A DNA stretch of 64,000 bases from Verrucomicrobiales bacterium (GCA_012960505.1 DUBC01000007.1:186001-250000); one strand, 5' to 3'. Positions 26,393 through 35,659 are shown, counted from the first letter of the stretch. The notes: a model not told the origin generated them from the sequence alone. Numbers and translations: made by a program.

Positions 26393-28442
26393 ATTTGACT
26401 TTTACTCCTACAAGTTGAGGTGCGCCTACGGTCCCAGCGTTAAGGTCTGGAGTCATGTTAAGATAAAAGACTTCGTCTGTTAAATTGGTACCAAACACAC
26501 TCAACTCTAAACCGGAATTAGCCTTGTAGCCTACTGCTGCATTAAGAATGGTGAATCCATCTTCAACGAATGTTCCGACATTTCTGTCATCAAAGAATAT
26601 CTCCCCCTTGTGGACCAATTCGACTCTAGCAAAGAGGCCCGTCTCATGTTGATATGTCGCAGAAAGTGATGCGTCAAGTTCAGGAACAAATGGCGCCTTG
26701 TTTCCTGAAAGATCGGCCCCTGTTAGCGGGTCGGTGTATTTTGTGAGTTCAGTATTAACTTTACCTAGAGATCCTTGAAGAGTTAGTCCGTCGAATAGTT
26801 CGGCGCTGAATTCAATCTCAACGCCATATGATTTAGCTTCTTCAGCATTGAGTACGGCATAGTCAGTGGCCACTAATGATCTTTCAATTTGGTAATTATC
26901 AATGTCATTATGAAATAATGCGATGTTGGTTTTTAAGTTACCATCTAACCATTTCTTCTTCAAACCGATCTCATTGTTCCATGACTCTTCTTCATCAAAT
27001 GCAGCGCTTTGTGGATTATCAATGAATGCGCTGAATCCACCTGGTTTAGTAGAAATTCCTGTGTTTACGTAGACTAAGGAACTGTCATTTAACTCAAAAT
27101 CGATTCCTGCTCTTGGACTGACAAATGAATAGTCGTTTTCAAGGTTAATTAGTGGAACCGGACCAGCTAGGCCAAACGCATTCCTATGTATACTTTTTTC
27201 TACCTGATCTAATCTGAGTCCCAAATGCATGCCTGTTCTCTCGATTCCATTATAGGTGATTTGACCAAATAAGGCATAAGCGTTCTCGCTTAGAATGTAA
27301 TCAGTCGTTGTCGAGACTGGCGCAAATCCTCCACCGAATTGTGGGGGAAGTGGAATAATGAAATTCCTCTTTGTGTTGCCATCTAGCTCGGTCTCACCAA
27401 AGTAAGCGCCGCCGGTCCATTCAAGTGTGGTGTTGTTAGCTGAGGAGAACCTGAATTCCTGAGAAACGGAGTCTTGTTCTTGATATATTTTAGACTCATT
27501 GCCGGGATTTGGACCAAAGTCTAAGTCGAAATGGTATGGGCTAATTTCCCAGTTCCTGCGTGAAGTGACTGATAGAAAATTTAATTCATCACTTTCATAA
27601 GACATTCTGAGAGATTGGCTTTGAGCGTTCTGCTTAGATGATCCTCTGACGTCAGAATTTAAGGTGAAAGGATCGGATGATAATGGTGTGAGTCTTGCAA
27701 TTCCATCATCGTAGTTATCATGGGAAGCGCTCAATGAGATTTCCCAATTTTCAGAAAGGTTCCAATATATTGATCCTGCCCCTGAAATATGCTCCTGATT
27801 GTCTGGGGATATTCCAAGTAGTGAATTGGTTAAATAGCCATCACGTTCGAAGTACTGTCCTCCTAAGCGAAAAGATAAACTGTTGTCATCATTTAGTGGC
27901 CCCATAATATAGGAATCAAAGGATTTAGTGTCATAGTTTGCATATGATGAGGAGATTGAACCTTCTAACTCATTTGAAGGGCGCTTGGACACGATGTTGA
28001 CAACGCCTGCATAGGAGTTAACTCCGAATAGGGTGCTTTGTGCTCCTCTCAATATTTCAACTCTATCAACTGCATGTAGGGGTGCGGTGTGTGAAAATAT
28101 ATTACCTGATGGAACATCATCGACATATTGAATTACTGAAGGTGAACTAAAGAAAGGAGTATTCGTCAAACCTCTCATGCTCGAAACATCACCGAATGAC
28201 CCAATGCCAGTATCTGTTTTTGAATAGCTTGGGATGAGATCAGCAAGCTCTCGGTCACTGAATCTGTTCATGACGCTAAGGTCAGTTCCACTAAATGCAG
28301 TTGCGCTCATTGGCCATGAAAGATAATCACTAAGATCTCCGTAAATATCACTCTGTTCTAGTTGAGGCGTGTTCTGAGCATTTGCAGTGAAAGCAAGGAA
28401 ATACGTTAGAGTACTGATTAATAGTAGGGGCTTAAAATTCAT
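26382..28442 (-). CDS. TonB-dependent outer-membrane receptor
   Basis: The 686-residue protein has a signal peptide (1-22, cleaved near FTANA), a plug domain (about 50-160, with VDRVEILRGAQSTLFGVNSYAGVVNIVSK) and a beta-barrel ending in an aromatic strand (GVKVKWDY). The plug and barrel are typical of TonB-dependent receptors importing siderophores, cobalamin or other large ligands across the outer membrane. I cannot tell the ligand; barrel C-terminal features (VFGTNLTDEVFYLNMTPDLN) resemble the siderophore type. It sits between a secreted-protein/ABC operon and the men operon, all on one strand, and has its own likely promoter. Confidence 0.92.
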   Translation of the reverse strand: MNFKPLLLISTLTYFLAFTANAQNTPQLEQSDIYGDLSDYLSWPMSATAFSGTDLSVMNRFSDRELADLIPSYSKTDTGIGSFGDVSSMRGLTNTPFFSSPSVIQYVDDVPSGNIFSHTAPLHAVDRVEILRGAQSTLFGVNSYAGVVNIVSKRPSNELEGSISSSYANYDTKSFDSYIMGPLNDDNSLSFRLGGQYFERDGYLTNSLLGISPDNQEHISGAGSIYWNLSENWEISLSASHDNYDDGIARLTPLSSDPFTLNSDVRGSSKQNAQSQSLRMSYESDELNFLSVTSRRNWEISPYHFDLDFGPNPGNESKIYQEQDSVSQEFRFSSANNTTLEWTGGAYFGETELDGNTKRNFIIPLPPQFGGGFAPVSTTTDYILSENAYALFGQITYNGIERTGMHLGLRLDQVEKSIHRNAFGLAGPVPLINLENDYSFVSPRAGIDFELNDSSLVYVNTGISTKPGGFSAFIDNPQSAAFDEEESWNNEIGLKKKWLDGNLKTNIALFHNDIDNYQIERSLVATDYAVLNAEEAKSYGVEIEFSAELFDGLTLQGSLGKVNTELTKYTDPLTGADLSGNKAPFVPELDASLSATYQHETGLFARVELVHKGEIFFDDRNVGTFVEDGFTILNAAVGYKANSGLELSVFGTNLTDEVFYLNMTPDLNAGTVGAPQLVGVKVKWDY

Positions 28443-28483
28443 TTTTTCAGTAGTGGAGATTAATCATTAAATGAGAAATAATT

Positions 28484-28512
28484 ATTATAGAAATACCGAT
28501 GTGAAGTATTAA
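28484..28512 (-). promoter_or_regulatory. Probable promoter of the TonB receptor
   Basis: On the minus strand a perfect TATAAT (28484-28489) lies 17 bases after TTAATA (28507-28512, four of six matches to the -35 consensus). The -10 box is about 40 bases upstream of the receptor ATG. No Fur-box-like repeat is obvious to me. Confidence 0.5.
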
Positions 28513-28526
28513 GTTCAATAATATAT

Positions 28527-28539
28527 CCTCAATATGAGG
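28527..28539 (-). terminator. Small hairpin after the ABC operon
   Basis: CCTCA-ATA-TGAGG is a perfect 13-base hairpin 13 bases beyond the stop of the preceding secreted-protein gene. An AT-rich stretch follows on the minus strand but not a clear T-run, so it is a weak terminator at best. Confidence 0.35.
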
Positions 28540-28551
28540 GTTATTAGGGGT

Positions 28552-29196
28552 TTATTTTGTATATTCTAGGATTAAATCATCAAATTGAATGACTTTTCCG
28601 GAATATGCGGTTCCCCACAATGATGCTTTGCCTTGGCCAGGAGATCCTTCGTGGAGATGTGTAATTAAATCATTCTTAGGGGCTTTAATATCATCGGTCC
28701 AAGCTGATCCTGATATCTTCCAATTGACGCCATCTTGCTCTATTTTAAGTCGTAGATTGACCCACTGATCTGGGGTCCATTTATAAGGGACGCTTTTAAC
28801 TGGTTCTTCATTCTTAACCAGTTCAATAACTTTTTTTGAAGGTACAACTCTGAGCCTGTAACCAGATATTCCGTGAAGGCCAATTCCAAAGCGAGGATAA
28901 CTTCTTCTTTTTCTGAAACCTTTGATCTTAGCTTGCGCGATAGCTGACTTTTTAACAGAGGGTCCAAATATTACAGCATTCTCGGTCAATGGTTCTGCAG
29001 ACATTTCTAGGTATCTACGGTTACCTACTTTATTAGAATCTGAAGTTTTGACTTTGAAGATACCGTCAATTTCCATCATTCCTTTAGGGAATGAATCTAT
29101 TTCAAGTGATTCAAAATCGTTTGAATATTTTTCCTGACTAAATATGAACGAGCAGTTAATCGATAGTAATAATAGAGTAAGTATGAGATTTTTCAT
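28552..29196 (-). CDS. Secreted beta-sandwich protein of unknown function
   Basis: The 214-residue protein has a signal peptide (1-20, LLLLSINCSFIFSQ; the cysteine at about residue 15 is a poor lipobox). The rest alternates like a concanavalin-type beta-sandwich (WTPDQWVNLRLKIEQDGV, KASLWGTAYSGKVIQFDDL), similar in pattern to DUF1080-like sugar-binding folds. No catalytic residues are evident. Its ATG overlaps the ABC permease stop (ATGA), so it is translated with the transporter and may be its periplasmic partner. I do not recognise the family with certainty. Confidence 0.7.
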   Translation of the reverse strand: MKNLILTLLLLSINCSFIFSQEKYSNDFESLEIDSFPKGMMEIDGIFKVKTSDSNKVGNRRYLEMSAEPLTENAVIFGPSVKKSAIAQAKIKGFRKRRSYPRFGIGLHGISGYRLRVVPSKKVIELVKNEEPVKSVPYKWTPDQWVNLRLKIEQDGVNWKISGSAWTDDIKAPKNDLITHLHEGSPGQGKASLWGTAYSGKVIQFDDLILEYTK

Positions 29197-32100
29197 TCGC
29201 TACGGATGCCTTGAATTAAGTTGCCATTGAGAGATAAACGAGCAGAAATAATACAGAAAGTAATACTCCCGATACTGATAAGCAAAACAATCCCAAAGAG
29301 AAAACCAATCGGGAACTGTGCTCCTTTGCCGCTGATGTTTGGGAATATGGATATGATTGAGGCTAAAATGCCTGAGATAATTCCGAACGCAACTAAGAAC
29401 AGATGTTCAGAAATAAGCATTCGTGTGAGGGTGGTTCTTCGAAATCCAAGGGCTGTCATTATTGAAAGTTCCGATCTTCTTTCAATGACGCTTCGAGCGA
29501 TTAACATTCCCACACCAAGAGTGCCTAGTAAAAGGCCCAGGCCTCCTAGAACACTGAAGATTGATATGTAAGTGTTCTGGACTTTGGTATATTCCTCTAG
29601 CTTTTTATCCGAGCTGACAAATTCCATTCCCCTTTGCTCGAGTGCTCTGGTTACATCTGCAATCATTTTCGATTCCGATATTTTGTTTAATGCGCCTGAG
29701 TTAACCAGAAACATTTGATAGCCTGAGGCGCTGGGAAAATATTTAATGAAGTTCGCTTCTGACATGACAAGATTGCCCTGTAGTGTGGAGTTTTCCAATA
29801 ACCCTACAACTTGTAATTTTAATGGCTGTCCATTGTCAGCAGTGTAATCAACGAAGTCGCCAAGCTTTTTTTTCATTGCCCACATCACTGAGGCTTTATC
29901 TCCAATGATTGGAATAATGTTTTGAGGTGACTCGTTATTGAGTGCCTCCCAATTGGATTTGGTTTGAGTGTGGGTAGTATTGGGTGCAGTAAGAACCGCA
30001 GCGAATCGGAACGACTTATCTCTTATTAGAGGCTCAGGGTTAACTCCGAGCACTCTGGGCTTTATAGCGTGGTTAAGGTTTTGGCAGCTGGCCTCTTCTC
30101 CATCTTTGATGACCCTGAAAGGGACGAAATTTATTTGGCTTGTCGTGTAATCTTCAAACCCAAAATTATCGCGTTCTTTTGTGTCGTTTAAATCTTCATA
30201 TATAGGGAGAGTTGATTTCGCAAAGAACTCATATCCTCCGGTGCCTGATTCGTTACTGCTATCATTTGTTGAGCTACTTAATCGGAATGCGTTAACTGAT
30301 ATTATAAGAAAGACACCTGAGGCTACAGTAGCTGCGACGGCTAAAGATCGGCCCAATCTTCTTGCCGCGTTCCTTCGAGCTATACTATTGAGACTGCTTT
30401 TTTTGTTTCTAGTAGATATAGAGAGGGTCTTCAGGTAATAAGAAAAAACTTGAATGAACCCGCACAGAAAAAAGAAACCCGCTCCAAAAAATGATCCTGC
30501 AAGCCTTTCCCCTTCTGATCCATATCCTAAAGCTACACAACACGCTCCTAAGGAAAAACTTATAATAATAACAATGTTCTTGAGGAGACTGGAGCTCCTT
30601 TTTCCTCTTCTCTTAGTGTTGGCGTTTAGCCCAATACCATTTGATGAAGCTAATAATATTCTCGGTGCTTGAGATGTGATTTTGTTCACGGAAAGTCGGA
30701 TCACAATCATAGCGAATAGGAAGATTCCCAATGTGCCGTAAATTAATGAGTCGAATTTAGCCTCAAAGACAAATTGAACGCCTGCAGCTGCATCTATCCA
30801 GATACTGCTCAAGGCCACTAGTGTGATTTTTGTGTAAAGGTAACCTCCTAATGCTCCCAATAAAGATCCTAAGAGAACAGAAATTAAAAATTCAACCAAG
30901 AGAAGTTTCCTCAATTTCTTTTGTGTGAAACCAAGAGCGCCCAGAGCTCCTAACTGTGTTGTTCTAGATTCAACGGCGAACAAGCAAAGCATTAATGAAA
31001 GTAACAATGATGCAAGTATAAGAAATCCGCTAAGTGAAGCAAATAGGGAACCGAAATTTAGAGCATTTGAAACTGAGCGTTCAGCTTCATTTTGGGGGTA
31101 GCGTATTTGCATCCCTAGATCAGTGAGCTTTAAATTCGGTGAGATCAGTTCGTGGAAATTTTCACTGTTGAGCTTACTAACAAGTATGGATGTTGTTTTA
31201 CCGAACCGGTTCCCCCAATAACCTCTAGCCAAATCGATGGAAATAAACATTTTGGGAGTTGCGCGATACTTGTCCCAATATTTTTCGTCTTTTGGACGAA
31301 TTCTTTTTGTATCAAGTGGCAGCCCGCTCTCCCAACTTGAGAGTGTCTTGGCTGTCTTTAGCCCCGGAAATTCAGGAACCCATTTCATTCTTAGTCCAGG
31401 GTTATCTGAAGGAATTATTGATGTGACCTTTAATTCTCTCTTATCTGATTCATCTTCTAGGCCATTCTCATCTAGCTGGTCTCCTACAGTTGTGAACTCT
31501 CTTGTGTTAATCACCGAGAAGTAACTAATATTAATTGTATCACCTGCTCCGATATCTAGACCTCCCTTCTCTATGTCATCTGATAACCAATGATGTATGC
31601 ACACTTCATTTTTACGAGGAACTTGGATTCCAAGTAGTTTTGCTGATTGTGGGCCGATTCCGGTTCCTACGGAATAAGGGACTGATTTGTCTTCAACTCG
31701 AATATCATTAACAAGATATGAGAGTATTGACTCGGCAGCGTTATCGACAGCCATGATTGTCGATTCAACTTTATCGCTGATAAATACTCTATCACTTTGG
31801 AACGTTGTAAAATTAATCCCAGAATCGGGGTTAGAAGTGTAATTGAGTTCTAGGTCACGATAAGTCCATGAATTTTGGACTGCTTTCTCAAAGTTGTTAG
31901 ACGATGAAGAGAGCATTATGTTTGCCCTGTTTTCTTTGGAGAGCTCTTCTTGTAATGTTTTTAAAGGAACAAAAACATTTAATGCTGAGCTTTGCTCTGC
32001 ACGAAGGCTGAAGCTGCCGCCACTCTGAGCACTTACAATATGAGTAATTTCAGAAGAAATTACAGCTAGCTTGCCTGACTCGCCTGACAGAGGTGCATCA

Positions 32101-32594
32101 CGTGATACATGGCCAGGCATTTCAACTTTTATGATAACTCGATCACCTATTTGCAATTGTTTTTGTTCTGCGAGGGCGCTGCCGATAGCTAAAAAGTTAT
32201 TGTCAGTAATAGTGATTTTATCATTGGAGTTACCTGCTAATTGCCAAAAGTCATTATCAATTCCGTAGAGATTTATTCGGTTTACTCTTTTTGTTTTGTC
32301 AGGAGTAGTTAATACCCCTGGTAGATTTAAAGCCGCAGTTGAAATATTATTTTGTATCGATTGCGTAACCTTCGAAGCTAAATCCGAAGTAAAAAAACGA
32401 TCTCCGGCAATTAGCGCTGATCTGACTGAGCCAATCCTCTGGAAGGCAGAATTTCTAAGCGTTTGATCGACTGAATCTCCAACAAATAGTGATCCAGTAA
32501 GTATTGATGATGCTAGCGTTATACCCAAGCAAAGGCATATAGAAATTTTCCAATAATGTAAAAATCCCTTAAAAGCTAATCGAATCATTGTCAT
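29193..32594 (-). CDS. ABC transporter permease, FtsX/MacB type, double-domain
   Basis: The 1133-residue inner-membrane protein has a first membrane segment at about 15-38, then a large periplasmic domain. An FtsX domain follows at about 510-640 (LLLSLMLCLFAVESRTTQLG and LGALGFTQKKLRKLL coupling helix), then further segments at about 665-780. A second periplasmic domain precedes a last FtsX domain at about 1000-1125 (IERRSELSIMTALGFRRTTL). About ten transmembrane helices resemble the fused, DevC/LolC-like exporter permeases that extract lipids or hydrophobic molecules. Its start overlaps the ATPase stop by one base (TAATG) and its stop overlaps the next gene by four. Substrate unknown; the linked CoA-ligase gene suggests a small hydrophobic or aromatic product. 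Confidence 0.9.
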   Translation of the reverse strand: MTMIRLAFKGFLHYWKISICLCLGITLASSILTGSLFVGDSVDQTLRNSAFQRIGSVRSALIAGDRFFTSDLASKVTQSIQNNISTAALNLPGVLTTPDKTKRVNRINLYGIDNDFWQLAGNSNDKITITDNNFLAIGSALAEQKQLQIGDRVIIKVEMPGHVSRDAPLSGESGKLAVISSEITHIVSAQSGGSFSLRAEQSSALNVFVPLKTLQEELSKENRANIMLSSSSNNFEKAVQNSWTYRDLELNYTSNPDSGINFTTFQSDRVFISDKVESTIMAVDNAAESILSYLVNDIRVEDKSVPYSVGTGIGPQSAKLLGIQVPRKNEVCIHHWLSDDIEKGGLDIGAGDTINISYFSVINTREFTTVGDQLDENGLEDESDKRELKVTSIIPSDNPGLRMKWVPEFPGLKTAKTLSSWESGLPLDTKRIRPKDEKYWDKYRATPKMFISIDLARGYWGNRFGKTTSILVSKLNSENFHELISPNLKLTDLGMQIRYPQNEAERSVSNALNFGSLFASLSGFLILASLLLSLMLCLFAVESRTTQLGALGALGFTQKKLRKLLLVEFLISVLLGSLLGALGGYLYTKITLVALSSIWIDAAAGVQFVFEAKFDSLIYGTLGIFLFAMIVIRLSVNKITSQAPRILLASSNGIGLNANTKRRGKRSSSLLKNIVIIISFSLGACCVALGYGSEGERLAGSFFGAGFFFLCGFIQVFSYYLKTLSISTRNKKSSLNSIARRNAARRLGRSLAVAATVASGVFLIISVNAFRLSSSTNDSSNESGTGGYEFFAKSTLPIYEDLNDTKERDNFGFEDYTTSQINFVPFRVIKDGEEASCQNLNHAIKPRVLGVNPEPLIRDKSFRFAAVLTAPNTTHTQTKSNWEALNNESPQNIIPIIGDKASVMWAMKKKLGDFVDYTADNGQPLKLQVVGLLENSTLQGNLVMSEANFIKYFPSASGYQMFLVNSGALNKISESKMIADVTRALEQRGMEFVSSDKKLEEYTKVQNTYISIFSVLGGLGLLLGTLGVGMLIARSVIERRSELSIMTALGFRRTTLTRMLISEHLFLVAFGIISGILASIISIFPNISGKGAQFPIGFLFGIVLLISIGSITFCIISARLSLNGNLIQGIRSE

Positions 32595-33277
32595 TAGACT
32601 TCAACGATACTAGTTCCCTCGAAGGCTAGATTTCTTTCCATACGAGAAGCGGTTTTGACGTCATGTGTAACTAGGATAAGACCTGTATTATGTTCGTCAC
32701 AAAGATGTAATAAAAGAGCAATCAATTCCTCGCTTCTTTCTCGGTCAAGAGCTCCAGTGGGTTCGTCAGCCAGTAGAAGCTCTGGTGAATTGATCATTGA
32801 GCGAACAACAGCGACCCTTTGCATTTCGCCTCCCGATATTTCTGAAGGCATTTTATGTGCATGGTCTGACATTCCTACACTTTCAAGTAATTGAATTGCG
32901 GTGTTACTGCATTCGCTCTGTTCTAATGGTGATGAAGAGGCCAAATTGGGCAATATTACATTTTCGATAACCGATATTTGCGGGAGTAGATGATGTGATT
33001 GAAATACAAAACCTATTTTGTCAGCTCGAAGCGCTGACAATCCTTTGTCATTAAGGTTAGATATATTGCTTCCGCATACTTCAACTTCTCCGGAATCAGG
33101 TGAATCTAATGTTCCAATAATATTTAGGAGGGTGCTTTTACCACAACCTGAAGGGCCGACGACTGAGACGCTTTGCCCAGTTTGAATGCTGAGGCTAAGA
33201 TCGTTAAATATCTCGCGTCTTTTGTTATCTGAACCCTCTGGATAACTTTTTGAGATTTTATCTAATTGAACAATCAT
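32594..33277 (-). CDS. ABC transporter ATPase, LolD/MacB type
   Basis: The 227-residue nucleotide-binding protein has Walker A GPSGCGKSTLL, the Q-loop in FVFQSHHLLPQ, signature SGGEMQRVAVVRS and Walker B LLLADEPTGALD, the LolD/MacB/FtsE pattern. It should power the FtsX-type permease that overlaps it. I start at the ATG at 33277 because it forms an ATGA overlap with the ligase stop and has GGA seven bases upstream; the ATG at 33289 is also possible. Coupling to a ligase upstream and a permease downstream is unusual for a housekeeping Lol system. Confidence 0.92.
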   Translation of the reverse strand: MIVQLDKISKSYPEGSDNKRREIFNDLSLSIQTGQSVSVVGPSGCGKSTLLNIIGTLDSPDSGEVEVCGSNISNLNDKGLSALRADKIGFVFQSHHLLPQISVIENVILPNLASSSPLEQSECSNTAIQLLESVGMSDHAHKMPSEISGGEMQRVAVVRSMINSPELLLADEPTGALDRERSEELIALLLHLCDEHNTGLILVTHDVKTASRMERNLAFEGTSIVEV

Positions 33278-34521
33278 TCTGTGATCCATCTCTTGGCTTT
33301 AAATTCAAAACTTTCTAACTCACCGTTTTTGACGGTTTTAACTGGTATCCTCAAGGAAAAAACTGAGCGTAATTTTTCTTCAATGTTTTTAATTAAAGTT
33401 TTTTCTTCTGAACTAGAATTAAGGTCAATAAGGATTTCAATCTCCTTCATGGATCGTTTCTCTTTTACTAGAACGCGGTACTCGGTCACCTGATCATACT
33501 CACCTATGACAGAGTCAATGGCAGACGGATAAATATTAACTCCCCTTATCACAACCATGTCATCGATTCTTCCAAGAACTCCCCCCTCCAAGCCTAACAT
33601 TTCTGTGCCATTAATATTACATGTAGCCTTTTTGACAAGGTCACCCGTCTTGTATCGTAAGAGAGCATTATCATTTCTTTTAAGTGTCGTTAAAACCAGT
33701 TCTCCTTCTTCATCAATATCTACTTCTTTGCCAGATTCAATTCCGATCACTTCTGCTAAATGAAAACCCGGGATAAGTGATAATGTGAAGGAATCAATGT
33801 GATTCTGCACGCTAACGGGTCCCACCTCTGTCATGCCGTGATGATCAATAACTTTTGCACCGGACCACAAATTACTGATACGTGTTCTTATTGAAGGAAT
33901 GCATCCTCCAGGTTCGCCAGCAACAATAATTGTATTTATGTTTGTAGCAGATCCCTTAGAATTTGCTTCACCTAGTCTAATCGCATAAGTGGGCGTACAA
34001 CAAAGAACAGTTGCTGAGCAGTCTATGATGGATTCAATCCTTGCATCAGAACTAAGGCCTCCTCCTGGCACTGTAAGGAATCCTTGCCGAACTGCAGCTT
34101 CATAAGCAGTCCAAAATCCAAGAAATGGGCCGAATGAAAAAGCAAAGTATATAACGTCATGTTCAGTATTGAGCTCTGATGAATTGTAAATTACATCCCA
34201 AGCATCGAGCATGTTGGACCAATCCTCAGGGGTGTCGAGCCATGAAATGGATTCACCTGAAGTGCCGCTAGTTTTAGATAGTCTGTTATAATTGTTAAGA
34301 TCCCTAATCAGATTTGATCCAAATGGAGGGTTCTTTTTATGATCAAGAACGATTTCGGATTTGGTTGTGAAAGGACAATTGTCAATGAATTGCTCTCTAC
34401 TAACTTCATCTGAATCAAATATACCGTTACTTATAAGTTTAGTAGCATTTAAGGAATTAGGGTTGCTTAGCTGATGTTTGATGAGCTTTTTGAGTGAATT
34501 TAATTCATTATCTTCAAGCAT
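33274..34521 (-). CDS. Phenylacetate-CoA-ligase-like (aryl-CoA) ligase
   Basis: The 415-residue adenylate-forming enzyme resembles the PaaK/coenzyme-F390-synthetase branch rather than fatty-acyl ligases: KTSGTSGESISWLDT (P-loop), HHGMTEVGPVSVQ, YKTGDLVK and the C-terminal hinge RIDDMVVIRGVNIYPSAID. PaaK relatives activate phenylacetate, hydroxybenzoates or anthranilates to CoA thioesters. In this context I infer a hydroxybenzoate made by the chorismate-lyase-like protein upstream; this is not shown by motifs. It lies 47 bases after the EamA-like gene and is translationally coupled to the ABC ATPase. Cytoplasmic. Confidence 0.82.
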   Translation of the reverse strand: MLEDNELNSLKKLIKHQLSNPNSLNATKLISNGIFDSDEVSREQFIDNCPFTTKSEIVLDHKKNPPFGSNLIRDLNNYNRLSKTSGTSGESISWLDTPEDWSNMLDAWDVIYNSSELNTEHDVIYFAFSFGPFLGFWTAYEAAVRQGFLTVPGGGLSSDARIESIIDCSATVLCCTPTYAIRLGEANSKGSATNINTIIVAGEPGGCIPSIRTRISNLWSGAKVIDHHGMTEVGPVSVQNHIDSFTLSLIPGFHLAEVIGIESGKEVDIDEEGELVLTTLKRNDNALLRYKTGDLVKKATCNINGTEMLGLEGGVLGRIDDMVVIRGVNIYPSAIDSVIGEYDQVTEYRVLVKEKRSMKEIEILIDLNSSSEEKTLIKNIEEKLRSVFSLRIPVKTVKNGELESFEFKAKRWITE

Positions 34522-34568
34522 CAGGAAACGTTCGCTAAAAATTGAAATATTATTGAGTGCTAAATTAG

Positions 34569-35123
34569 TTACTGATCAATTTTAACTGCAGGGGGTGGTC
34601 CGTGTGGTTTTGCTCCTTGCGGTTTAAATTTCGTGACGACACAGCCCCCAACTGCAGCCATAGCGACACCAACCCAAAATAGTTTCGGAACTGAACCTAT
34701 TCCGCCTGGTGGAGGATCCATGGCAATTGAGATTAGCGCATTAACGACTGGTGCTCCGGCAAAAATTATAGCCATTACGACAGCTGGATGACCCTTTGCA
34801 CCGAAAGCTAAAAGGACTCCAAAAGCACCAATTGCTCCAACTATGCCAGCAATGAATGAATAAGCTATTCCTGAGCTTGGCATTGACCAACTGGCTCCTT
34901 TAATCAGTAGTAACAAGAAAGGGGCTGCAACAGCAGTAACAAAGTATGCGATACCTACCCAAAGAAATGCTTTATACCTTCCATTTTCTGGGTCTCCCAT
35001 TCCCACTGCTCCCTTATGAAGGAAGATTCCATAGACGCCCCAAGCGGCTACTGTCATTAGCGCAAAAATTAACCAGGTCATACCTTTTTTGTTATTTGAA
35101 GTTTTGGATTTAACAGCACTCAT
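34569..35123 (-). CDS. Small EamA/DMT-like integral membrane protein
   Basis: The 184-residue protein has about five hydrophobic helices (around residues 16-33, 49-72, 85-108, 114-133 and 150-166), a short basic N-terminus and a Pro-rich cytoplasmic tail (PQGAKPHGPPPAV). The pattern (AAWGVYGIFLHKGA, GAIGAFGVLLAFGAKGHPA) resembles half of a drug/metabolite transporter of the DMT superfamily; such half-size proteins often dimerise. It could move a metabolite or only anchor the enzymes of this operon. The gap to the thioesterase gene is 11 bases. Confidence 0.7.
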   Translation of the reverse strand: MSAVKSKTSNNKKGMTWLIFALMTVAAWGVYGIFLHKGAVGMGDPENGRYKAFLWVGIAYFVTAVAAPFLLLLIKGASWSMPSSGIAYSFIAGIVGAIGAFGVLLAFGAKGHPAVVMAIIFAGAPVVNALISIAMDPPPGGIGSVPKLFWVGVAMAAVGGCVVTKFKPQGAKPHGPPPAVKIDQ

Positions 35124-35134
35124 TAAAACTAATT

Positions 35135-35566
35135 TTATGACTGTTCAGTTGCGTTAGTGATACTATTACGAATTGAGTCTGGAATAGTCGTAGATTTCAT
35201 TCCTGACTCAATAAACTTTACACACACAACAACTACTGACCCCTTAGCAAGTAACCGGTTGTCATCGTCAAAAAAGTTGAACTCATACTTAATTGTTTTG
35301 TCAGTGACATCAGAAACTATTAATTGAATTTCAAATTCGTCTTCGAAACGAATAGATTTAAGATACTCACAGGAGACGTTAACTCTGGGCCAACCAATAT
35401 TTACGCCATCATTATCGACCATATTGGTAACTGAGTGACCTAGTGACCTGTAAAATGAATGTTCACAGTCTTCCATGTACGGAAAGAATGAAGCAAAGTG
35501 CACTATACCGGCTAAATCCGTTTCAGAAAAAACGGCTTTTCTTCTTTGTTTAAAGTGACAGCCCAT
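35135..35566 (-). CDS. Hotdog-fold acyl/aryl-CoA thioesterase (4HBT family)
   Basis: The 143-residue protein has the 4-hydroxybenzoyl-CoA thioesterase start FSETDLAGIVHFASFFPYME, with the catalytic aspartate at about residue 17, and the central strands KSIRFEDEFEIQL and KTIKYEFNFFDD. Such enzymes hydrolyse CoA or ACP thioesters in the cytoplasm. In this operon (with a CoA ligase 3' of it) it could release an aromatic acid or a polyketide-like product; it might also serve as DHNA-CoA thioesterase, absent from the men operon. It is the first gene of a likely seven-kilobase operon. Confidence 0.84.
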   Translation of the reverse strand: MGCHFKQRRKAVFSETDLAGIVHFASFFPYMEDCEHSFYRSLGHSVTNMVDNDGVNIGWPRVNVSCEYLKSIRFEDEFEIQLIVSDVTDKTIKYEFNFFDDDNRLLAKGSVVVVCVKFIESGMKSTTIPDSIRNSITNATEQS

Positions 35567-35601
35567 GTTCTTTTACCTAGCAATCTAAGGTTCCTTTACT
35601 T

Positions 35602-35659
35602 CTATTCTATAGAATAGTTTAAATATGATTTAAACAGCTTTGATTGAAAGGATAAGCTG
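35602..35659 (-). promoter_or_regulatory. Three dyads upstream of the thioesterase operon
   Basis: The gap before the thioesterase gene holds three adjacent inverted repeats. CTATTCTATAGAATAG (35602-35617) is a perfect 16-bp palindrome, TTTAAAT-ATG-ATTTAAA lies at 35618-35634, and CAGCTT/AAGCTG (35635-35659) are spaced by 13 bases. On the minus strand TTTAAA and TATAGA, 17 bases apart, could be -35 and -10 boxes, so a repressor bound to the palindrome would cover the promoter. No regulator gene is adjacent. Confidence 0.5.

Noticed and set aside
29193-33277. The 29-33 kb ABC pair as the LolCDE lipoprotein exporter
   Set aside because: There is a single long fused permease coupled to a CoA ligase, unlike the usual lol operon.
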